This document shows positions 21,552 to 33,469 of a stretch of 64,000 nt of DNA, in pieces (within the stretch, counting starts at the first letter, position 1; each line of letters begins with the position of its first letter). Source of the DNA: Lycorma delicatula. Taxonomy: Eukaryota > Arthropoda > Insecta > Hemiptera > Fulgoridae. The position numbers and the translations under genes were made by a program. Under the pieces are notes generated by a model. That model worked only from the letters and a program-made list of their open reading frames with translations. It was not told the origin of the DNA and made no database searches. The stretch lies in contig NC_134455.1 in the NCBI RefSeq assembly GCF_047948215.1, positions 350,081,991-350,145,990 on the forward strand. Direction: 5' to 3'.

Positions 21552-22217
21552 TGACTTCCTTGTAAGCCTATTAAATTACATACACACATTTTTTTAAAAT
21601 GAAAAGTACATCAAATTTTATTTCATTAATAACTTATGATATTTTAAATTTTTTTTTTTATTGTTATTATTGAATTATTATTTATTGTAAAATAAAAATT
21701 AACAATCAGAGGTTAATAATTATTAATAAATCAATATATTTAAATTTAAAAAAAAAGGAGATGTAGTTTGATTCGAAACGATGTGCCTTCCCCTTGATCC
21801 TAAAATTTCATTAATTAAAACTTAATTTGGCTACAACTCTGGAACAAATAAAAACAAGTACCACTTATGACATATCGTTGAAAGGCTCTCAATGAGGGCT
21901 TATTACTGCAGTTAAGAAAAAGTCCAAATTTAAATGTTTCGGACTTTGGGCTTTTATGGAGGTTTTTGGTTCAGTCGATTGCAATCACACGGGGAAGTGC
22001 ACAACTAGATGTTACAACAGTCCTAAATCTAAAATTTCAACATCCTACGGCTAATCGTTTTTTAGTTATGTGAGATACATACGTACGTAGAGACGTCATG
22101 CCGAAACTAGTCAAACTGTATTCTGGGATGGTTAAAATGGAATTTCCGTGAAATGTGAAAACACATTCGACATTTTTCTCGATCACAACACTTGCTTTAC
22201 TTCGTACAAGGAAATAA
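21552..22217 (+). repeat. Family A repeat, near full length
   Basis: Starts GACTTCCTTGTAAGCCTATT and ends CTTTACTTCGTACAAGGAAA, so the ends are inverted repeats. Contains the internal blocks CGATGTGCCTTCC, AGGGCTTATTACTGCAGTTA and GCCGAAACTAGTCAAA. Confidence 0.8.
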
Positions 22218-22734
22218 TTACTAGAATATTTCATAATGAAATTTTATTTTAAATTAGGCACACATTTCATTTTAATTTAAAATAAATATCATTAAACTTA
22301 AGCGATTAAATACGTGAATTTCGAGCAAAGAATTTTGCGGTTTCATTAAAAAATTATAATTAGTTATCAAATAGGATCTCTTATCATTGTTTGACTCCTA
22401 TAAGTATGAATCAATCAGATCGATATTAATAAAATTAAAAATTCTATCTTATAATTCTGTTAATAATTATTTCGAATATTGTGTAATCTTAAATAAAAGA
22501 ATAGTGACATAATTAAGAAAAGTAGCAATATCTACCTCCATCTAACCAGACCACAGAACTATTTCCATGTATCTTACACAACCTTTAACCTTCACCGTTG
22601 GAGATACACTCTTATTAAGCTTCCGTTGTAATTTTTTGTGTTTAAATCCTCCCACTAATTTATTTAAAATAAAATTTAAAAACTTTCTTACAGGAAACAA
22701 TATTACTCTGTCGATTACTTTGATACCCTCACAA
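22218..22734. other. Unassigned stretch
   Basis: AT-rich; nothing recognised. Confidence 0.4.
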
Positions 22735-23240
22735 GAGTAATCAAGACAGTAGTAATGGTATGGGTCCCGGGCCATTGAGGCATCCTCAGGAACGAACGAG
22801 CCTGTGAGACTGAACGGGAAAAATGATCTTCAATTAGAAATAACATGTGAGAAAAACTTCACAAATATAGTGCATGTCAAACTATGTACTCAATGAAATA
22901 AGTTTTGGCTGCTGAGTCCTCCCACGGGCTTACGTGGCATCAGAGAAAACATTTTTGAGAAAACTTTTATCCCAAACAACAAAAGAGACCAATTCATCCT
23001 AATACGGCTGAGGATTAGGCACACAAAACTAATCCACACCCAACTATTTGGCTTTCTACAGCAGAATTTTGAAGCGTGCAGTGTAAAATGATCTGTAAAG
23101 TTCTAGATTACTCAATATTCAGAACTATTCGTCGTCAATTAAACCTGGATTCAGATGTGAAGGGTTTGTTCAACCAGAAGAAATACACCAAAAGACTATT
23201 GAGGTTTCTTTGTGTAAGTGGGTTGAAGAACTCAATTTAG
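22735..23240 (+). pseudogene. LINE RNase H end and linker, decayed
   Basis: One frame reads VVMVWVPGH*GILRNERA, the V-P-G-H-x-G-I-x-x-N-E-x-A motif around the last catalytic residue of LINE-type RNase H, with a stop inside it. Further on, LIRLRIRHTKLIHTQLFGF matches the R-L-R-I-G-H-T-R-x-T-H-x-x-L signature that follows RNase H in I-type insect LINEs, and a SIKPGFRCEGFV-like region follows. Reverse transcriptase is absent. Multiple stops and frame changes. Confidence 0.65.
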
Positions 23241-23494
23241 TGGTTTTGCTTACGTGAGATCCCTTATGGAGTAGCATGTTCCTTTTTTTTTGGAGGGGAG
23301 GGGTGAAAAACAATTTCGTGTTATCATCACCCGGAAAACAAAAATATGAAATATAAAAATAAAATATAAAATCTAATAAGTTAACAAAATTAAAAAAAAA
23401 ATTAAAACGTAAAGTAGAAATTTATAAACAAAATTAAAACTCATACTAAAATGTAAATACAAAAATACACAACTACCATAAAAAAAAGAAAATT
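23241..23494. other. Unassigned stretch
   Basis: Short T run and AT-rich sequence; nothing recognised. Confidence 0.4.
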
Positions 23495-23990
23495 TCAAGA
23501 ACCGTATTAAAAAGTATATAAAACACTAATACTTCGAAGAAATAAAAATATTCGATCTAAAACTTCTTTATTACTACCCAGAATGTGACAGAAATTCCTG
23601 GGTAATCTAAATTTATAACGTAAGGCCGCATAACGTATGCAATCTATAGGATGTGGCGCACAGTCAAGCGGCACTTGCATCGTACGCAACATCGTTCATT
23701 TTCTTCTGTCATCATCTACCTATGAGTAGCTCTCGTATGTCCTATCCGTAATCGGCAAAGGACCACTTCTTCTTGGCGAATTTTCCTGTGGGACGAATCC
23801 CATGGCAACACAGTATCTTTGATGTATTGAAGTTTGTTGTCGAAGTCGACAACAAACAACTACAGTAGTCGTCTTGCCATCTCGCGCGAAGTGCGTGTTT
23901 AACATTGTTAATAAAGTCAGATGTAGTAGCACGGGTAGTGAAGGTCATGTTGCTGTTTCGATATTTGTTATCCAATGTTTGTTGATGTTT
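23495..23990 (-). pseudogene. I-type LINE C-terminal region
   Basis: On the minus strand, FINNVKHALRARWQDDY-like sequence (linker after RNase H) is followed by other-frame pieces and then DCIRYAALRYKFRLPRNF..ILGSNKEVLDRIFLFLRSI, the C-terminal zinc-finger-and-tail region of I-type LINEs. It is clearly related to the tail at 59880-60033 (DCICYAPLRRKFKL...VLRFLRAI). The Cys/His cluster is partly lost and frameshifts separate the pieces. No RT domain. Confidence 0.65.
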
Positions 23991-24289
23991 ATTTCTTAAT
24001 TACTTATCAACATTTAGTTTTATTTAAACCACTAATGACTCTTATTTTTGATTTTACTATAAACTAATAATACAATTATTTTTTAAAATAGTTTTAATTA
24101 ATCTAAAAAACACCCCGAATTTTCTCCATATCCACTTAATGTAAAAATATGGTCTGTCATTAACTCTTTCATTCTAGGGCAATCCCTTTTTTTATCCATT
24201 GTGAAGCATATCTACCTATTTGTGACGTGATCTATATAATTTATTAGAATAAAATATTCATTTATCTACATGTAGTTTTCATAAAAAAG
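23991..24289. other. Unassigned stretch
   Basis: AT-rich; nothing recognised. Confidence 0.4.
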
Positions 24290-25140
24290 CTGATAACACA
24301 GTTTTTGCTGATTCACGGCTTACACACACACTTAATTTAAAATATTTATCATTTTATTTAAATATAATATTTTTTCCTTTATTTAATTCAATAATTTTAA
24401 CTAAAGCTCGCACGCATACCTATTTAATTCGCGCGGATGTGGCGTTACTAGCGGCGACGATCGGCACTCACTAAACTAATGTAATTTCACAACATAATAT
24501 AGAACAAATCTCGCTTTTACGGTCGATAGACTGGTGTAGCCGCGAGGCTTAACATACCACGTACCGAGGTCAACCAGACGATCGAGTTCTTGATCCGGCC
24601 AGGCCGAGATACATTTTACAGTTTAAATATTATTTAATTCTGCCGCACAACTGTGACGTCACAACATAGCAGACGACTACAACAATTTTTTTTGTGTGGG
24701 GGTGCGATTTTTCAAAAACCTTTTTTTTTAAATATTGTTATCTTTTAATCGTTCACAAATGTGCTTAAGAAAAATATGATCTTACTTAGGCGAAATCTCG
24801 AGATACTGAGGATGACCTTGCTCTACAGCCTGCCCCCTTGACGTTTTAAGTTGAAAATTTACTATCATTAATGCCCCATACATAGAAGTAATCTGACCAA
24901 GTTTGGTCAAAATAAGTCTATTATTTCTGGAGATTTAAGGTGATTTAAGATGTGCCAACATCGAACAAACGTGCATACGAACATTAACATCTGAAAAATT
25001 TCCATCTGACTTTTTAGGTTCCGTAACTGTCAAAACATTAAGTTCCAGTGAAAACCATATATACCCAAATTGGATTGAATATAATATTTTCCCTTTTAGA
25101 GCTATAGCTCTGCTATAGCGCCAGACGGTAAAGTAAAGTA
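24290..25140 (+). repeat. Family B repeat, copy with tRNA-like core
   Basis: Begins near GCTGATTCACGGCTTACAC, includes the core CTGGTGTAGCCGCGAGGCTT and GATCGAGTTCTTGATC at about 24530-24600, the block CGAAATCTCGAGATACTGAG, and ends GACGGTAAAGTAA. Compare 33470-34570. Confidence 0.8.
24530..24612 (+). promoter_or_regulatory. tRNA-like A and B box region in family B
   Basis: TGGTGTAGCCGC fits the RNA polymerase III A box and GATCGAGTTC is B-box-like, about 60 bp apart. The same pair occurs at 33690-33770 and, reversed, at 32015-32085. Whether it is transcribed is unknown. Confidence 0.5.
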
Positions 25141-26009
25141 GAATTGATATGCTCTTAACTAAAAAAAAATGAAAATTCATAATACCTGTTCAAAGCTTTT
25201 GGAAAAAAAGCGCTGATCGCCGAACTCTTTTTCTAAAAGAATAGCTTATTTAAATTGCAGAAAAGATAAATCTTTCTCTACTGCGAACAAATATCAGTTT
25301 CAAATATTCATTTGTTTCATTCAAACGTTTTACTTATATAGAACTCTAACCCGATTTAGTTGTTTTATAATACAAATGTTCAGTTAAATAATGGAATAGA
25401 AGGGAAAAAGTAAATTCATTTTCTATCCCGTAAAGGAAAGAAGTACATTTAAACTTCAATAATGAAATATATTAAAATATAGAGAAAATAGCCGACAAGA
25501 TGACAAAGCAAAAATTGATGTTCTTTGATCATGTTGTCAGAATAATTAAAAATAAACTAACTAGGAATTATTTGATAACTTCTATAATAAGGAAAAAAAC
25601 AGAAATAAACTGTATTAAAGTAGTTAAAAAATACTTAAAATTTAAAACCACAATAGAATAAAATAATTATCAAAAAACAAAAAACCAACTGCTAATTATA
25701 TGCACCTACCTAGAATAATTATGAAAAACGAACAAAAAATAGATAAAAAAGATTTTCTTTTTGTTTTTTTACAGTCATTTTTTCAGGATATAGAACGCTA
25801 ATCAGAGGTATGAAATATAATATTATTTCTACATTTTATGTGATATTCGATTGTATGTTTTAACAACGTGGAGGTCATTAAATCACCATCTCATACAGGC
25901 TAAATGAAAGTGGTACTTATCATAGTCCTTCAGAGACCAGTGTAAATTCAGAAAATTAAAAAGAAAGAATAATAAAATAAAATATTAAGTGAAATGTTTC
26001 ACTTTAAAA
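25141..26009. other. Unassigned AT-rich stretch
   Basis: No gene. A fragment near 25910-25925 resembles part of family A (AGTGGTACTTATCAT). Confidence 0.4.
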
Positions 26010-26425
26010 AGAAACCTTCAGTAGAAAGAGAAATTTATGAAGCAAGCTCGATAAAAATTTGAGGAAGAAACTCGCCAAATGTTTTGTATGGAATGTATAT
26101 GGGGAAGAGACTTGGACTTTAGGAAAGGAAAATGAGAAAAGCTTTAGAAGTGTGGATTTGTAAAAAGGGAGTGCATAGACAGAATTAGTAATAATGAGGT
26201 GTTAGAAAGGGAGAGGGTACATCATCACTCCAGTCTTTGAAAGATAAAAAAGAAACTGGATTGGACATGTGTTACGGAAGGAGTTGTCTTATAGAGTACA
26301 GTAAATGTTAAGACAATGAGGAAGACGGAAACTGTTCGATGATATTAAAGTAGAAAGAAGTTTGTTCAAAAAGATTAACTGAGAATAGAAAAGAATGGAG
26401 AACCAATGCTGTGTAAGAACCTCCT
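26010..26425 (+). pseudogene. LINE post-RT C-terminal region, decayed
   Basis: One frame reads NLRKKLAKCFVWNVYGEETW then TLGKENEKSF, a clear form of the K-x-L-x-K-x-F-V-W-x-x-x-Y-G-x-E-T-W-T-L motif found after the thumb of several insect LINEs. Later frames give KKRNWIGHVL-type sequence (decayed) and TENRKEWRTNAV. Multiple stops. Confidence 0.65.
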
Positions 26426-26599
26426 AAATAGCAGAACACTATACTACTAATTAATTGAAATATTACATAATTTTCTTTGCGTGTAATAAATAATTATACA
26501 TATTTATGCAATAGTGTATAAATAGAAAATATATTTCTAAGGATGCAAACATCTTTTTTCTGATATTAAAATTTTAATACTGAATTTTTTTTTTATTTA
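26426..26599. other. Unassigned AT-rich stretch
   Basis: Nothing recognised. Confidence 0.4.
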
Positions 26600-26865
26600 T
26601 TATTTAAAGTACGTGAAGTTTAGAAGAGGCATTGGCATCAAGACCGAGTCCCGGCTTCTGCGATGGGGTCCAGGAACGACACGGTCGAGCTTGGATACCC
26701 ACTCCAGGAGAAAGGCAGGCAATGAAAAGATCTAACCGGCAGGCTGGCCTGTCGGACTAGACATGGCCGGCCGACGGGGAGGCCCGTTTGAATAGACAAC
26801 CCTCTGGGCTGTGCTTTTCTTTGTTGTGGATCCGTGCCGGGGGGATAGGGTGGAATAAAAAAAAT
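26600..26865 (+). repeat. R1-like LINE 3' untranslated region
   Basis: GC-rich island ending in a short A run. Shares the order AACCGGCAGGCTGGCCTG, GGCGGGAAGGC/GACGGGGAGGCC and CCTCTGGGCTG/CCCCTGGGCTG with 14056-14320. The coding part has been lost. The open frames here (26757-26945, 26788-26991) are shadows of the GC-rich sequence. Confidence 0.65.
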
Positions 26866-27429
26866 TTATATATATTGATAAACGTAATTTTTGTTTCTGA
26901 ACATGTAATACATGAAACCAATCTATTTTTTAATGCTGAAAACAAATCTGAAGTGAGAAGTTTTCCATCATTCTATTTTTATGAAAAATGATAAATTGAG
27001 ATTTTGGAAATTTTTGATACTATATTATGTATCATTATAATCGTCGGTAATCAGTTGTTAACCATGAAACAATAACCTAAGTCATAAACAAACATCACAT
27101 ATCATGACATAGTACTTCTCTGTAGTGTAGATGAACAAGATTCATTATGTCTGTACAATTCAAAACAACACAAAGCATATTTGATGGCTTTGTTAACATA
27201 GTGCGTTTGATATAATCTCAGTCAGCAGATAATTGTATTATGTGGGTGAATAGTGAAACCTGGTAATGTCAAGTAAGTGTGTATATGCTTTGAACAGCTT
27301 TTGTTACATGTGTACTTAATTCACAATAAAATCACATAAAAAAAAAATACTAAATTTTTAATTAAAAAAAGCTTATAAATTGTACTTCGATTGTAAAATC
27401 GGTGATCAGGGTAAGACATGAGCTCCTTA
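26866..27429. other. Unassigned stretch
   Basis: Nothing recognised. Confidence 0.4.
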
Positions 27430-27431
27430 TA

Positions 27432-28745
27432 CAGGGCGTTTCATAATGTTCTTCGGAGTTTCGAAAATTCATTAACAAAAAATTATTTCACTCATAAGAA
27501 TAAAACAAGTACTGTACGAAAGAGTACTTCAAATAGTTTTTTTCACATACACTAGGCAGTTAGGAAATCATTTGCTTGCTAGGCGTCGACAGTAGAGAAA
27601 ATGGCTGCCACGGGAAGCGAAAAGTCGTTTTGTGTGTTAGAATTTCACTTGTAAAAGTCAGTAATTTCTGTGCAACGTGCGTTTCGGTTGAAATTTCATA
27701 AGGAGCCACCAAGTGACAATTCAATTCAGTGAAACCGGTTGCTTGTGCAAGCGAAAATCAACTGGTTGTCCATCAACGTCAGAAGTCAATGTCGAACGTG
27801 AGCGTGCAAGTTTCATTCGTAGCCCGTCAAAATCGACTGCGGCTGCAGGCAGAGAATTAGGAATTCCGAAAACAACAGTCTGGAGAGTTCTCCGTAAACC
27901 TTTATTATGCAAACCGTACCATCTTCAATTAATCCAGCGTCTTTCTGATTGAGATAAAACACGTAGGCTCGATTTTTGTTTACAGTTACAGGAAAAGATG
28001 TTGTTAGATGAAGGTTTTCTAAACAAGATAATTTTCAGCGATTAAGCTACTTTCCATATCAGCCGCAAAGTAAACCGTCATAACGTGCGAGTTTGGGGAA
28101 CAGAAACCCACACGCTTATGTGGAAAACATTCGGGATTCACCGAAAGTAAACGATTTTTGTGCGATCTCTCGTGAGGCAGTGTACGGGCCGTTCTTTTTT
28201 ATGGAAACAACAGTAACCGGCATGATATTTCTGGTTATGTTACAATTATGGCTTATGCCTCAGCTACTCAACGACTTCATTTTCCAGCAAGATGGTTGTC
28301 CTGCCCATTTTCATATCAAGGTTCGACAGTACCTTAACACAACATTACCTCGACGCTGGATAGGACGTGCGTCTGAAGAAGACCAACACATTATGCTGTG
28401 GCCATCAAGATCACCAGACCTCACGCAATGTGATTTCATTCTCTGGGGTTACAAGAAAGATAAGGTGTTTATCCCACCAATGCCGCACGATGTCGTTGAG
28501 CTAAAAGATCGCATAATCAATGCAATCAACTCTATCGAAAATGGCATGTTAAAACGAGTTTGGCAAGAATTAGACTTTCGTGTTGATGTGTGCCGTGTCA
28601 CCAGAGGAGCACATATTGAACATTTATAGATAAAAAAAAAACTGTTTTAGTCCCTGCATTACTTCGTACAACTTGCATTTAGGTAAGTGAAATACTTTTT
28701 TTGTACTGAATTTTTGTAACTCTTAAGACCATTATGAAATGGCCT
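27432..28745 (+). mobile_element. Mariner-type element with 41-residue D-D spacing
   Basis: The ends are related inverted repeats: CAGGGCGTTTCATAATG at the left and, reversed, AGGCCATTTCATAATGG at the right, each near a TA. It encloses a single transposase gene broken by stops. Length (about 1.3 kb) is normal for the superfamily. Confidence 0.85.
27601..28629 (+). pseudogene. IS630/Tc1/mariner transposase, DD41D-like, with several stops
   Basis: Starts MAATGSEKSFCVLEF and meets a stop at 27652. In other frames TGCLCKRKSTGCPSTSE and ELGIPKTTVWRVLRK give the DNA-binding region. The first catalytic aspartate lies in FSD*ATFH, where the usual glutamate codon is a stop (near 28045). The last 178 codons (28093-28629) are open and hold FIFQQDGCPAHFHI with the second aspartate and WPSRSPDLTQCDFILWGY with the third. 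I count 41 residues between those two aspartates, the spacing described for the DD41D (rosa-like) group. The end is VTRGAHIEHL. Stops make the copy inactive, but the C-terminal half is well preserved, suggesting a fairly recent insertion. Confidence 0.85.
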
Positions 28746-28799
28746 TATAATATGTAGTAAGTACGCGATCGACTTAGGAGGATTACTAAAACATATACG

Positions 28800-29630
28800 A
28801 AAGCCTATGGTTCCTTTGGTTAGGCGTGAACCAAAAAATCGTTTAACCAATTGTTATTTCTGTTTAATTAATGCGTCTGGAATTTCTAAAAAGTCTAAAC
28901 ACACTCCTTCATTGCGATCTAAATTCAGACCTGTACCTCTCATTGAATCCATTCCTGTTCCCGAGGTTCCTGAAAATTTCTTTCTTGAAAATAGAGATGA
29001 AGAAGCGGACATTATCGAAGAAGACAATCATGATTCAGACTTTAAATTACAATCCAGTGAGCCACATTTTATATCACAAGTTGAGCTAAATGACCTGGTA
29101 AGAAATTTATGTTTTTCAAAAATCAAGCTGAACTATCGAATCTGTAATGCAAAGGTGGGAATTTACTTTTAGAAAAATACAAAAATATCGGACTATCGAA
29201 GTCATAACAGATATTTCTCAATACTTAGATGAAGAAAATTACTTAATTTAACATACAAATATTAATGTGCTTATGCTAATCCGGGTGAGTTCATGAGAAG
29301 TGACGTATTTTCATTGATACCTCCAAGTATAGCATCAAAGCAATTCTGCTTCACAGCAGAAATTATCCTTCTGTATTGATCTGTTATGGAATTAATATGA
29401 AAGAAACGTGTGATGTTTTGAAAACTGTTATTGAAAAAGTAAATTATGAAAAGCACATTTGGAACTTGTGTGTGGAGATTTAAAAGTAATATCTCTTTTG
29501 TTAGATATGCAGTTAGGCTATAAAAAATACTTTTTTTTTGCTTATGCTGTTGATTTAAACAGCCTAGCTAAAGGTCAGCATCATGTTGTAAAAAAGTGAA
29601 AGAAATGTACGAACATAATTCCCTTCTTTT
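28800..29630 (+). pseudogene. Remnant of a repetitive uncharacterised insect protein
   Basis: An open frame of 121 codons (28807-29172) reads REPKNRLTNCYFCLINASGI, then SLRSKFRPVPLIESIPVPEV, an acidic stretch and EPHFISQVELNDLVRNL. Later frames give MKETCDVLKTVIEKVNYEKH and VCGDLKVISLLLDMQLGYKK. I recall this combination (a CYFC pair, PVPEPPE, an acidic stretch, E-L-N-D-L-V-R-D-L, then C-G-D-L-K-V-I..LLLG.Q.GYTK..CFLC) from many unnamed arthropod proteins in high copy number, probably derived from a mobile element. Function unknown. The C-x2-C is present in the first block. Frameshifts and stops separate the blocks, so this copy is dead. It directly follows the mariner-type element. Confidence 0.6.
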
Positions 29631-29805
29631 TCTGTTTAGCCTCCGGAACCACCGTATGGTAGTACTTCAGAGTATGAACGAGGATGATATGTATAAATGT
29701 AAATGAAGTGTATAGTCTTGTACAGTCTCAGGTCGACCATTCCGAGACGTGTGGTTAATTTAAACCCAACCACCAAGGAGCACCGATATCCACGACCTAG
29801 TAAGA
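29628..29805 (-). repeat. SINE-2 copy
   Basis: Reversed copy of the repeat at 8530: tail TTTAGCCTCCGGAACCACC, then TCTTGTACAGTCTCAGGTCG, TGTGGTTAATTTAAACCCAA and CCGATATCCACG. Confidence 0.8.
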
Positions 29806-31480
29806 ACTTAGCTTCTGCTGAAAAAAAAACATTATTCATGAACCTCAAGTTAAATAAAAAAAAAATATTTTACTGCCCCTTCGTATCAAACTGGGATTAA
29901 TAGAAATTTTATAAAATCTTTGAAGAAGAACAATCCCAAAAATAAGTAGACCCAAAAATAAAGAAGACATTTGTTAATTAACAAATAAAATCTGCAGAGA
30001 TAAAATATTTACCTCTGTGTTGATCGATGTAGAATTCTCTGCTTGGGCAGCATTTAAAAGTCACGCAAAATGTGTTGGATGTCCATAAATCACAAAATTA
30101 TTAGAATATTGTAGATAACTGATAAATTAATTCAGAAATATGCGATGTATTGTGTCACTAAAAGTAGATTTCCTGCAATCACATCTTGATTTCTTCCAGA
30201 CGATGAACGTTCCCGCCAAGATATTTCAGAGTAGAAAAACAAAAAGTATAAAGGCAAATGGAGTGTTAATATTCTAGCTGATTAATGTTGGACTTTAATC
30301 TGGAGATGTAACTGAACCTACCAACAAAAGAAGAACATCTTCAAAGAAGTTGAATGTAAATACATGAATATCCATTAATAACGTTAGATACATTTAATTT
30401 TACCGATCTTTTTTAATGTGCCATTTTATTAAACTGAGGGTGATAGATTCACAACTCTGTATAATCTACGATGAAAAAAAAATATTATGAACTTGAATGA
30501 AAATATTATTAAATTACGTATAAATTATTTTATATATTAGTGTTATTTAGCAGTATTCTAATTCATAGGTTAAAAAAAAAGAAAAAATTGAATAAAAAAT
30601 TCACCTTCAAAGGAACTCTACTGTCACGGAGTTCGGTAGAACTTCGCCGGTAAGAGTTCCAGATGGCGAAGTCAACTACGTTTACAGTTCTAAACATGAC
30701 CTAACCTAAAAGTGAAATTAAAATGGAAAAAAAATTAAAAAATAATCATGAAAACATTATATTTCAGTTTAATTAGACTTGTAATAAAGAATACTTTCAA
30801 AAAATACCTAGAATTTTGTTAGACAACGGTTTTTTCCATTTGATGAGCCGCGGGACTCAAATATGTCATTTTTTTTTTTTTGAAGGTGACTTTACCATTC
30901 GCGCCGATAGATAACAGTACTTGGTAGTGCTAGGTAGCTTACAAAAACTAGATAATGTACTTGAAATAATAAAATTTAAAAGAAAATATACTACAGCTTG
31001 TTTTAATATTAAATGCTTTTATTTAAATGTAACTACTGAAGATGAAATAATTTTTTTTAATTCCCATCACTTCTTTAAAAAAAAAAAATATAAGTATTAG
31101 TTTACAAGAGATTATACTAGTTTTATTAATAAAGGAATAAATAGAACAGAAATAAATTCGATTGGTAAAATCGAAACAAATGTTTTAAATCAAACCAAAA
31201 CTTATAATAATATAAGTAAATGACACTTACAGTGCTCCGGACCAATCAAAGTATCTTACAAAACCAAAAACGAGGGATAACAGAAACTTACTTGGTTTGT
31301 AGGAGTCGACTGTTCTATAACAGTACAGTCACGATTACTGAGTCGCATATCCTGAGACAAAAGTACTGAAATTTATAACGAGGAACATTTCCTACTTTTT
31401 TGTAAGTATTAAAATACTTTATTTTAATATTTGAGATCACTATATTTCTAATTGTTTTTGTTTTTAATGAAAAACTTCCT
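29806..31480. other. Unassigned AT-rich stretch
   Basis: No gene. A short inverted pair (TTCACCTTCAAA near 30600 and TTTGAAGGTGACTT near 30880) may mark a small unclassified MITE. Confidence 0.4.
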
Positions 31481-31481
31481 C

Positions 31482-32350
31482 CAATCTTTTACTTTTACCT
31501 CTAGATATCGCTATAGCTCCAGAAGGGAAAGTATTATAATCAATCCAATTTGGGCATACGAGATTTTCACCGGATTTTGGCATCCAAGGAATCCAAAAAT
31601 CCAAAAAAACGGATGGAAATTTTCCAGATGTACGTGTGTGTTCAGTATTGGCCTCTAAATCACCTTATATTTCCAGAACTACTGGTCCGATTTTGAGCAA
31701 ACTCGTTCAGATTACTTCTATATATGGGGCAATTTATGCTTTTAAATTTTCAACCTAAAAGGTCAAGGGGTGAGGATGGAGAACAAGATCACCCTCAGTA
31801 TCGAGATTTTGCCTAATTAAGATGATATTTTTCTTAAGTACATTTCTTAACGATTAAAAAATTACAATATTTACAAAAGAGATTTTTTTGAAAATCGCAC
31901 CTCATCTCAAAAAATGCTGTTGTAGTCGACTGCTATGTTGTGACGTAATATGTGAGCGGTAGAATTAAATAAATTAATAATATTTAAAGTGTAAAAAACC
32001 AAATCGGTCTGGCCCGATCTCGAACTCGATCGCCCGGTTAATTCGGTACTAGGTGCCTTGCGGCTACACCAGTCTGCCGACCGTACAGGCGAAATTTGTT
32101 CTATGTAAGTTGTAAAATTACATTAGTTTAGTTAGTGCCGACAGTCGCCGCCAGTACCGCCACATCCGCGCGAATTAAATACGGCATACGCCGAGCATTA
32201 GTTAGAATCACTGAATTTAATAAATTAAAAAATATTACATTTAAATAAAATGATAATATAATAAATATTTTAAATAAAGCTGTGTGCGTAAGCCGTGCAT
32301 CAGAAAAAATCCGTGTGACGGGTAAGTCCTGCAACTGTGTTGTCAGCTTT
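31482..32350 (-). repeat. Family B repeat, copy with tRNA-like core
   Basis: Reversed. Starts at the terminal hairpin (TAGATATCGCTATAGCTCCAG then AGGGAAAGTA), continues through TATATGGGGCA, CTCAGTATCGAGATT, the reversed tRNA-like core near 32015-32085 and CATCCGCGCGAATTAAATAC, and ends at GTAAGCCGTGCATCAGAA. Confidence 0.8.
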
Positions 32351-32419
32351 TTTATAGGATTTTTGGTTATATTATATAATTCTTAAGTTAATTTTATTAT
32401 CGGACATTTTCACCTCAAC

Positions 32420-32690
32420 TTTATCAAAGATGGACAAACTCGGTCAGATTACTTCTATATATGGGGCATTGATGCCATTAAATTATCAACTAAAAAGGTC
32501 AAGGGGTGAGGATGAAGAGTGAGATCACCCTCAGTATCTCGAGATTTTACCTAATTAAGGTTATATTTTTTTAGGAACATTTCTTAACGATTAAAAAATA
32601 ACAATATTTACAAAAAAGATGTTTTTCAAAATCGCACCTCATCTCAAAAAATGCTGTTGTAGTCCTACTACGTCATCTCCAGATATTCCT
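32420..32690 (-). repeat. Family B repeat, truncated copy
   Basis: Second reversed copy directly beside the first: TCGGTCAGATTACTTCTATA, CCTCAGTATCTCGAGATTTT, AAATCGCACCTCATCTCA. Both ends of the element are missing. Confidence 0.75.
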
Positions 32691-33469
32691 ATTGACATTA
32701 TGTAAAACTGTTGCAGATGTTTATAAAAATAAAACTTTTTCTTAGTTTTTTTAATCAGTTGCTAAAGTTATGGTAGCAAAATATAATTCTTTTCCTGTTT
32801 TTTAATTAATTTTCTATGATATTTTTTTTAATTAGGAAAAGTAATAATGTTAATAAAATAAATGCGTATTAATAAATAATAAATAAATATGTAAATGGTA
32901 CACGAAAGAAATTAATTTAAATTAAATATGAAAATAAACGTAAAATAATATTCCATATAAATTAAAGTAATAATTTACAAGCAATAATAATGAAAACCTA
33001 AATGGAAATTATAATAAAAGACAGGTAGACAGACAATGAGTTCAAGTTTTATGAAATGACGGGGTGAGACGAATGAAATTTCTACATCGGTTTTCGATTT
33101 TATACTAGGATGTACTTGTGATTATTAATGGTTTTCTTATTGTACATCAGAATGACGACGGAAAGAGTGGGATGCAAATGGTAATAATAATAATAACAAT
33201 TGGGAAAACGAAAGAATTTTCCTGCATAACTTGAAACAGTCTACAAAAATATTCAACAGCTTTATCTCTTCAAATATTATGGATTAGACTATACAGTTTA
33301 ATCCTCAATAAATGAAGTTGAGATTTTAATTTATTATTATAAAATTACTTTTTATTTTTAGAAATATATTTCCGAGTACAACAATATTTAGCGTTAATTG
33401 TTTTATCTCATTAATAAATACTTACGTTTGTTACACGTACAATTAATAATTAAAAATTAATTAAATATG
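32691..33469. other. Unassigned AT-rich stretch
   Basis: Contains a short (TAA)n run near 33180. No gene. Confidence 0.4.
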
